Source of the DNA: Gelatiniphilus marinus
GTDB taxonomy: Bacteria > Bacteroidota > Bacteroidia > Flavobacteriales > Flavobacteriaceae
NCBI RefSeq assembly: GCF_042678305.1
Contig: NZ_JBHUDT010000014.1
Direction: 5' to 3' (one strand)
Length of the DNA: 6,086 nucleotides
Part shown: one piece after another, positions 1 to 6,086 of the stretch
Layout: each line of letters opens with the position of its first letter
How positions within the stretch are numbered: the first letter of the stretch is position 1
Notes under the pieces: generated by a model
Databases searched by the model: none
What the model was told of the DNA's origin: nothing
Seen by the model: the letters and a program-made list of their open reading frames with translations, nothing else
Made by a program: the position numbers and the translations under genes

Positions 1-8
1 CTCCAAAA

Positions 9-113
<105 letters not shown>

Positions 114-122
114 AAGCTTTAG

Positions 123-162
123 TCCCGCACTTGATGCGGGATCTCTTTCTATAAAAGAAAGA
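123..162 (-). repeat. Two adjacent perfect hairpins in the 23S-5S spacer
   Basis: TCCCGCA (123-129) and TGCGGGA (135-141) form a perfect 7-bp stem with a 5-nt loop. Two bases further on, TCTTTCT (144-150) and AGAAAGA (156-162) form a second perfect 7-bp stem, also with a 5-nt loop. Both would fold in the precursor RNA just before the 5S 5' end. They could guide cleavage that releases pre-5S, or the first could be one copy of a small dispersed palindrome. Neither is followed by a T-run on the minus strand, so a terminator is unlikely. Confidence 0.7.
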
Positions 163-184
163 TAAATATCTTAACATATTGAAA

Positions 185-193
185 TAAAGAACA
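185..193 (-). promoter_or_regulatory. Possible boxA-like motif in the 23S-5S spacer
   Basis: On the minus strand this reads TGTTCTTTA, close to the general bacterial boxA pattern (TGYTCTTTRA-like) bound by NusB-NusE during rRNA antitermination. It is followed after a few bases by CAATATG. It resembles the GTTCAT motifs at 3206-3221 and 5368-5383 only partly, so this copy is the weakest of the three. Confidence 0.3.
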
Positions 194-220
194 TGACACA
201 ATAATTATTTTTGTACTTAC

Positions 221-236
221 TAAAAAAACAGGCGTA

Positions 237-244
<8 letters not shown>
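221..244 (-). other. 3' arm of the 23S processing stem
   Basis: On the minus strand GCTTATTGTAC (234-244) is the exact complement of GTACAATAAGC at 3052-3062, giving 11 perfect pairs that join the two ends of 23S. Outside this, TGTTTTTTTA (221-230) pairs with TAAAAAAGCA (3067-3076) with one G-U pair, across a small internal loop. Such terminal helices are the usual RNase III substrate around 23S. The inner part belongs to helix 1 of the mature rRNA. Confidence 0.8.
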
Positions 245-3051
<2,807 letters not shown>

Positions 3052-3059
<8 letters not shown>

Positions 3060-3076
3060 TACTTTTTGCTTTTTTA
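3052..3076 (-). other. 5' arm of the 23S processing stem
   Basis: The minus strand reads TAAAAAAGCA (3067-3076), then AAAA, then GTACAATAAGC (3052-3062). These pair with 221-230 and 234-244 on the far side of the 23S. The layout of an 11-bp inner helix, an internal loop and a 10-bp outer AU-rich helix suits double-strand cleavage of the 23S precursor. Confidence 0.8.
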
Positions 3077-3084
3077 ATGAGTTA

Positions 3085-3149
3085 TTTTCAATTTACTATT
3101 GCAAATTGAAAATTGATTAATTAGATATCGCTCGCGTGATTCTAATTAA
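3085..3149 (-). repeat. Two stem-loops ahead of 23S
   Basis: TTTTCAATTT (3085-3094) and AAATTGAAAA (3103-3112) are perfectly complementary over 10 bp with an 8-nt loop. TTAATTAGA (3117-3125) and TCTAATTAA (3141-3149) are perfectly complementary over 9 bp. The second encloses a 15-nt loop that is GC-rich for this spacer (it contains CGCTCGCG). Both are AU stems in the precursor RNA between the boxA-like motif and the 23S processing stem. Their role is unknown. Confidence 0.65.
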
Positions 3150-3205
3150 CCTGAATTATTATTAAATATTAGATTAAATCTATATATTTTTCATGTATCT
3201 TTTTT

Positions 3206-3221
3206 CAATATGTCAATGAAC
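3206..3221 (-). promoter_or_regulatory. boxA-like antitermination motif in the 16S-23S spacer
   Basis: The minus strand reads GTTCATTGACATATTG. It matches GTTCATAAACATATTG in the 16S leader (5368-5383) at 14 of 16 bases. Bacterial rrn operons commonly carry boxA once in the leader and once before 23S, where the NusB-NusE complex loads to prevent premature termination. Position, pairing of the two copies and the GTTC(A/T)TT core fit that role. Calling it boxA is an inference from position and resemblance. Confidence 0.55.
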
Positions 3222-3226
3222 GTTTA

Positions 3227-3298
3227 AAAGTATTAAGATGTTAATATTAAGTATTAAGACGCATCTTAATACTTTGTACTTCTATCTTTGTACTCTCT
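3227..3298 (-). repeat. Heptad-periodic tract with competing hairpins beside tRNA-Ala
   Basis: About ten degenerate 7-bp units run up to 2 bases short of the tRNA-Ala 3' end. AAGTATTAAGA occurs at 3228-3238 and again at 3249-3259, 21 bp (3x7) apart. CTTTGTACT occurs at 3272-3280 and 3286-3294, 14 bp (2x7) apart. The arm CATCTTAATACTTT (3262-3275) pairs perfectly over 14 bp with 3227-3240, while its inner part (3264-3274) pairs perfectly over 11 bp with 3249-3259. The two hairpins exclude each other. Confidence 0.7.
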
Positions 3299-3300
3299 AG

Positions 3301-3374
3301 TGGAGAATATCGGAGTCGAACCGATGACCTCCTGCGTGCAAGGCAGGCGCTCTAGCCAGCTGAGCTAATCCCCC
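3301..3374 (-). tRNA. tRNA-Ala (anticodon UGC)
   Basis: This 74-nt tRNA folds as a complete cloverleaf. The acceptor is GGGGGAT with ATTCTCC (two G-U pairs), the D arm is GCTC-AGCTGGCTA-GAGC, the anticodon stem is CCTGC-CTTGCAC-GCAGG with anticodon TGC, and the T arm is ATCGG-TTCGACT-CCGAT. The discriminator base is A. The next genomic bases are CTA, so the CCA tail is not encoded and must be added enzymatically. Ile and Ala tRNAs between 16S and 23S are the classic bacterial arrangement. Its 5' end lies one base from the undetermined stretch but is complete. Confidence 0.97.
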
Positions 3375-3375
3375 A

Positions 3376-3473
3376 NNNNNNNNNNNNNNNNNNNNNNNNN
3401 NNNNNNNNNNNNNNNNNNNNNNNNNNNNNNNNNNNNNNNNNNNNNNNNNNNNNNNNNNNNNNNNNNNNNNNNN
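3376..3473. other. Undetermined bases (98 N)
   Basis: Ninety-eight consecutive N separate the two tRNAs. It could be an estimated-length scaffold gap or masked sequence. Nothing can be said about its content. The flanking tRNAs are whole, so no known gene is interrupted, although the space is large enough for a further small element. Confidence 0.99.
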
Positions 3474-3476
3474 TTG

Positions 3477-3550
3477 TAGTCTCAGGCAGACTCGAACTGC
3501 CGACCTCTACATTATCAGTGTAGCGCTCTAACCAGCTGAGCTATGAGACT
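3477..3550 (-). tRNA. tRNA-Ile (anticodon GAU)
   Basis: This 74-nt tRNA has a perfect acceptor AGTCTCA with TGAGACT, so the first pair is A1-U72 rather than the common G1-C72. The D arm is GCTC-AGCTGGTTA-GAGC, the anticodon stem is CTACA-CTGATAA-TGTAG with anticodon GAT, and the T arm is GGCAG-TTCGAGT-CTGCC. The discriminator base is A, followed by CAA, so CCA is not encoded. It is the first tRNA after 16S and is co-transcribed with tRNA-Ala and 23S. Confidence 0.97.
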
Positions 3551-3559
3551 GTTTTCTTG

Positions 3560-3637
3560 AGATACTAGATGTTTAGACACTAGAATCTAGACTTTAATGT
3601 CTAGGCTCTTGGCTCTAGAATCTAATCTCTATATTTT
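3560..3637. repeat. Degenerate heptanucleotide tandem repeat beside tRNA-Ile
   Basis: On the plus strand from 3568, successive 7-mers read GATGTTT, AGACACT, AGAATCT, AGACTTT, AATGTCT, AGGCTCT, TGGCTCT, AGAATCT, AATCTCT, ATATTTT, with AGATACT just before at 3560-3566. The consensus is about AGA(A/C)TCT. The unit is nearly self-complementary, so it can fold in many registers. AGAATCT appears exactly twice, 35 bp (5x7) apart. This looks like slippage-driven growth of a short repeat. A function is not evident. Confidence 0.75.
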
Positions 3638-3652
3638 TAAATTAACAGCAAT

Positions 3653-3668
3653 GAGAATAAACTATTTT
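3653..3668 (-). other. 3' arm of the 16S processing stem
   Basis: The minus strand reads AAAATAGTTTATTCTC. It pairs with GAGAATAGACCATTTT in the leader (5306-5321) over 16 positions, with one G-U pair and one C-A mismatch. The arms lie 43 nt after the 16S 3' end and about 72 nt before its 5' end, in keeping with an RNase III stem that loops out pre-16S. Confidence 0.65.
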
Positions 3669-3710
3669 TCATATTAGTTTTTTTACTTCCTCTTAGTCGT
3701 CTTTCTCTAG

Positions 3711-5234
<1,524 letters not shown>

Positions 5235-5305
5235 TAAATTTTATGTGCTGCCCTTATTTTATAAAAACAACATCTCTTAACAACCAATAGGAATTTCTAG
5301 TACTC

Positions 5306-5321
5306 AAAATGGTCTATTCTC
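5306..5321 (-). other. 5' arm of the 16S processing stem
   Basis: The minus strand reads GAGAATAGACCATTTT and is complementary to the spacer arm at 3653-3668. Ten pairs (one G-U) are followed by one mismatch and five A-U pairs. Two such long complementary stretches bracketing 16S are expected from known rRNA processing, which supports the call. Confidence 0.65.
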
Positions 5322-5367
5322 TTTGTGTGTCCCTACCGTTTCCAGTAAGGATTTTACGCTGTCAATT

Positions 5368-5383
5368 CAATATGTTTATGAAC
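5368..5383 (-). promoter_or_regulatory. boxA-like antitermination motif in the leader
   Basis: The minus strand reads GTTCATAAACATATTG, nearly the same as the spacer copy at 3206-3221. It sits about 35 nt after the expected start of the promoter-proximal transcript, the usual place for boxA in rRNA leaders. The GTTCAT core also occurs 35-38 bp downstream of the two upstream promoters (ending at 5530 and 5665), so it was copied with the promoter unit. Confidence 0.55.
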
Positions 5384-5424
5384 TTTTTTGTCTTTGCCGA
5401 ACTTGTTCCCTCGTTTAGCGGGTG

Positions 5425-5455
5425 CAAATATAAAACCTTTTTTTTTATCCCACAA
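5425..5455 (-). promoter_or_regulatory. rRNA promoter P1 (16S-proximal)
   Basis: The minus strand carries TATATTTG (5425-5432), a full match to the Bacteroidetes -7 consensus TAnnTTTG, and TTG (5453-5455) as the -33 element with a 20-bp spacer. The start-site region reads CACCCGCTAAA, so it is GC-rich and of the kind expected for growth-rate control. Transcription should begin near 5418. Two T8 tracts (plus strand, 5467-5474 and 5480-5487) lie just upstream. Confidence 0.75.
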
Positions 5456-5564
5456 TGGTTGTTTGGTTTTTTTTAAAAGTTTTTTTTCTTGTCGAATCAA
5501 ACTTGGAAAACAAACACCTTTTTGATGAACTTAGCCTTGACAACTGTCGTTGTTTTAGCGGCTG

Positions 5565-5594
5565 CAAACTTACAACCTTTTTGTTTACCCGCAA
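5565..5594 (-). promoter_or_regulatory. rRNA promoter P2
   Basis: TAAGTTTG (5565-5572) matches TAnnTTTG, and TTG (5592-5594) lies 19 bp upstream. The bases after the -7 box read CAGCCGCTAAAA. Upstream are T6, T9 and T7 tracts (plus strand, 5598-5603, 5605-5613, 5618-5624), that is, A-tracts in the transcribed orientation, in the position of an UP-like element. Confidence 0.75.
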
Positions 5595-5702
5595 GTGTTT
5601 TTTGTTTTTTTTTGAAGTTTTTTTCCTCCTTGTAAAAAACCGAACAAACAACCTTGTATATGAACTTTTTGCCCTAACGATATGTACCGTTTTTAGCGGC
5701 TG

Positions 5703-5732
5703 CAAACTTACTACCTATTTTTAATTATGCAA
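5703..5732 (-). promoter_or_regulatory. rRNA promoter P3 (distal)
   Basis: TAAGTTTG (5703-5710) and TTG (5730-5732) are spaced 19 bp, exactly as in P2, and the start-site region CAGCCGCTAAAA is the same. Three T-tracts of 7-8 bases (5736-5742, 5747-5753, 5758-5765) follow at an 11-bp step directly behind the -33 element. Transcripts from P3 would read through P2 and P1. Confidence 0.72.
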
Positions 5733-5735
5733 TGG

Positions 5736-5765
5736 TTTTTTTGGACTTTTTTTGGACTTTTTTTT
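5736..5765 (-). promoter_or_regulatory. Phased A-tracts behind P3 (UP-like or curved DNA)
   Basis: On the plus strand T-tracts begin at 5736, 5747 and 5758, and the unit TTTTTTTGGAC occurs twice in tandem. Tracts of 7-8 bases repeated at one helical turn are the classic form of intrinsically bent DNA and overlap the place where the RNA polymerase alpha subunit contacts strong promoters. The structure is seen directly. The effect on transcription is inferred. Confidence 0.55.
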
Positions 5766-5826
5766 AAACGGCTTATTACGTGGCGGTTAGGTAACGCTGT
5801 TTTTGCACGAGCCCCCCCATGATGCT

Positions 5827-5856
5827 TGCCGTGGGGCCCGGTGACGGCATTTTTTT
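5827..5856 (+). terminator. Terminator-like hairpin pointing away from the operon
   Basis: TGCCGT (5827-5832) and ACGGCA (5844-5849) form a 6-bp stem around an 11-nt GC-rich loop, followed directly by seven T (5850-5856) on the plus strand. That is the shape of an intrinsic terminator for a plus-strand transcript. No plus-strand gene is visible upstream, so it may only be part of a structured repeat. Confidence 0.35.
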
Positions 5857-6002
5857 GGCCGCCTATCGACCATGGCCCGAGGCAAGCGGTGGCCCAAATT
5901 GCCGGGGACAGCGCAGTAATGCCACGGGGTGCGCCCGGGCGGGCAAAGACCCAGCGCCGGAGCCAGGGGCCTTGGCGGATGCTAAGGGCCCTGGCGCAAA
6001 GG

Positions 6003-6080
6003 CGCGTTAGGGATTGAAGTGGATAGCCCGAAGCGCAGCGAGGACTTGAAACGGAAAGCCCGACCCGAAGGGGAACGCCC
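6003..6080 (+). repeat. Possible dispersed flavobacterial structured repeat
   Basis: The plus strand begins GCGTTAGGGATTGAAG, passes through GGAAAGCCCGACCCGAAGGG and ends AACGCCC followed by A6 at the edge. The ends can pair (GCGTT with AACGC), and small hairpins such as CCC-GAA-GGG lie inside. I recall similar blocks in intergenic regions of many flavobacterial genomes, but this is memory, not a search. It could be a repeat, or a structured RNA such as the Flavo-1 family. I cannot decide between them. Confidence 0.4.
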
Positions 6081-6086
6081 AAAAAA

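Larger units (their letters stand above)
114..236 (-). other. 23S-5S internal transcribed spacer
   Basis: A spacer of about 123 nt separates the 23S from the 5S. It is AT-rich apart from one GC-rich hairpin. From the 23S side it holds the outer arm of the 23S processing stem (221-230), a TGTTCTTTA motif (185-193) that may be boxA-like, and two adjacent hairpins next to the 5S (123-162). No tRNA is present here, unlike in operons that carry a tRNA between 23S and 5S. Confidence 0.85.
3060..3300 (-). other. tRNA-Ala to 23S internal transcribed spacer
   Basis: An AT-rich transcribed spacer of about 241 nt with no gene. From the tRNA side it holds a 7-bp periodic tract with competing hairpins (3227-3298), the boxA-like motif (3206-3221), a low-complexity AT stretch (3150-3205), two stem-loops (3085-3149) and the 23S processing arm. 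No second tRNA is visible in it. Confidence 0.85.
3551..3710 (-). other. 16S to tRNA-Ile internal transcribed spacer
   Basis: A 160-nt AT-rich transcribed spacer without a gene. From the 16S side it carries a short purine-rich trailer, the 3' arm of the 16S processing stem (3653-3668), and a 7-bp periodic repeat tract (3560-3637) ending about 10 nt before the tRNA-Ile 5' end. Confidence 0.85.
5235..5418 (-). other. Transcribed leader of the rRNA operon
   Basis: About 184 nt lie between the expected start from the nearest promoter (about 5418) and the 16S 5' end. From upstream to downstream it holds a boxA-like GTTCAT motif (5368-5383), the 5' arm of the 16S processing stem (5306-5321) and an AU-rich stretch up to 16S. 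No open frame here looks translated. Confidence 0.75.
5414..5765 (-). repeat. Three tandem copies of a promoter-plus-leader unit (~138-140 bp)
   Basis: Three imperfect direct repeats begin with (plus strand) TTTAGCGGGTGCAAATATA, TTTAGCGGCTGCAAACTTA and again TTTAGCGGCTGCAAACTTA, with -7 boxes at 5425, 5565 and 5703. Each continues with AACCTTTTT or ACCTATTTTT, a CAA trinucleotide, and long T-tracts. The two nearest 16S also share the downstream GTTCAT segment. The two upstream copies are identical over the -7 box and start region, while the 16S-proximal copy differs slightly. The third copy loses similarity beyond about 5765. Conservation is strongest at promoter elements, which argues for selection on function. 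Confidence 0.8.
5776..6086. other. GC-rich non-coding segment upstream of the operon
   Basis: Composition shifts abruptly from AT-rich promoter DNA to roughly 70% G+C over 5881-6000, and continues to the right edge. It holds many inverted repeats: TGCCGT/ACGGCA (5827-5849), GGCAA/TTGCC (5881-5903), the palindrome CGCCCGGGCG (5932-5941) and CCAGGGGCC/GGGCCCTGG with one mismatch (5963-5994). Open frames exist on both strands but have no plausible start signals or recognisable protein content; the longest, on the minus strand, would run into promoter P3. I read it as structured non-coding DNA, possibly an inserted repeat element or an RNA gene cut by the window edge. Confidence 0.6.

Noticed and set aside
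3227..3298. The spacer repeats as a CRISPR array
   Set aside because: The units are 7 bp, contiguous and without spacers.
5445..5724. Overlapping opposite-strand frames of 86 and 89 codons, rich in Phe/Lys/Leu
   Set aside because: They are produced by the T-tracts and tandem promoter repeats. The Lys/Phe-rich peptides are low complexity and the DNA is explained by promoters.
5783..5804. Small hairpin with a following T5 run as a terminator
   Set aside because: The stem is only about 5 bp with a bulge, too weak to support a call.
5798..5805. TGTTTTTG as a possible plus-strand -7 promoter box
   Set aside because: It misses the second A of TAnnTTTG and has no TTG element at the right distance upstream.
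5786..6012. GTTAGG motifs as integron attC core sites
   Set aside because: A GTTRRRY match occurs at 5786-5792 but the paired RYYYAAC core and attC layout are missing, and no integrase is visible.
5819..6017. Two overlapping plus-strand 63-codon frames
   Set aside because: Short, overlapping in different frames, low-complexity products and no supporting start signal.
5711..6082. A 123-codon minus-strand frame with an Arg/Gly/Ala/Pro-rich product
   Set aside because: It needs a TTG start at the window edge, runs into promoter P3, has no recognisable protein features and sits in GC-rich palindromic DNA where long frames arise by chance.

Overview
The window is one bacterial ribosomal RNA operon, lying wholly on the minus strand in the order 16S - tRNA-Ile(GAU) - tRNA-Ala(UGC) - 23S - 5S. 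It reads from about 5418 down to the left edge. No protein-coding gene could be supported; every open frame over 1-5234 is a by-product of rRNA sequence. The 16S and 23S sequences, the AT-rich spacers and the promoter type (TAnnTTTG -7 box with a TTG element 19-20 bp upstream) point to Bacteroidetes, most likely Flavobacteriaceae. I cannot resolve the genus by eye.

Layout, left to right: 5S rRNA (about 9-113); a 23S-5S spacer with two adjacent perfect hairpins (114-236); 23S rRNA (about 237-3059); a structured AT-rich spacer (3060-3300); tRNA-Ala (3301-3374); 98 undetermined bases (3376-3473); tRNA-Ile (3477-3550); a spacer with a 7-bp periodic repeat (3551-3710); 16S rRNA (about 3711-5234); the transcribed leader (5235 to about 5418); a control region of three near-identical promoter units spaced 138-140 bp apart (5414-5765); and a sharply GC-rich, non-coding, hairpin-rich segment (about 5776-6086) that runs off the right edge.

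The parts fit one transcription and processing unit. Three tandem promoters, each backed by T-tracts on the plus strand (A-tracts on the transcribed orientation), feed a leader carrying a GTTCAT motif that resembles a boxA antitermination signal. Nearly the same 16-base motif recurs in the 16S-23S spacer. Long complementary arms bracket the 16S (3653-3668 with 5306-5321) and the 23S (221-244 with 3052-3076), as expected for RNase III-type processing stems. The key 23S and 16S drug-target positions that I could locate look unmutated.

The less ordinary parts are the triplicated promoter unit, the heptad repeats hugging the outer side of each tRNA, the mutually exclusive hairpins beside tRNA-Ala, and the GC-rich island upstream of the operon, whose last ~80 bases resemble a dispersed repeat I remember from flavobacterial genomes.
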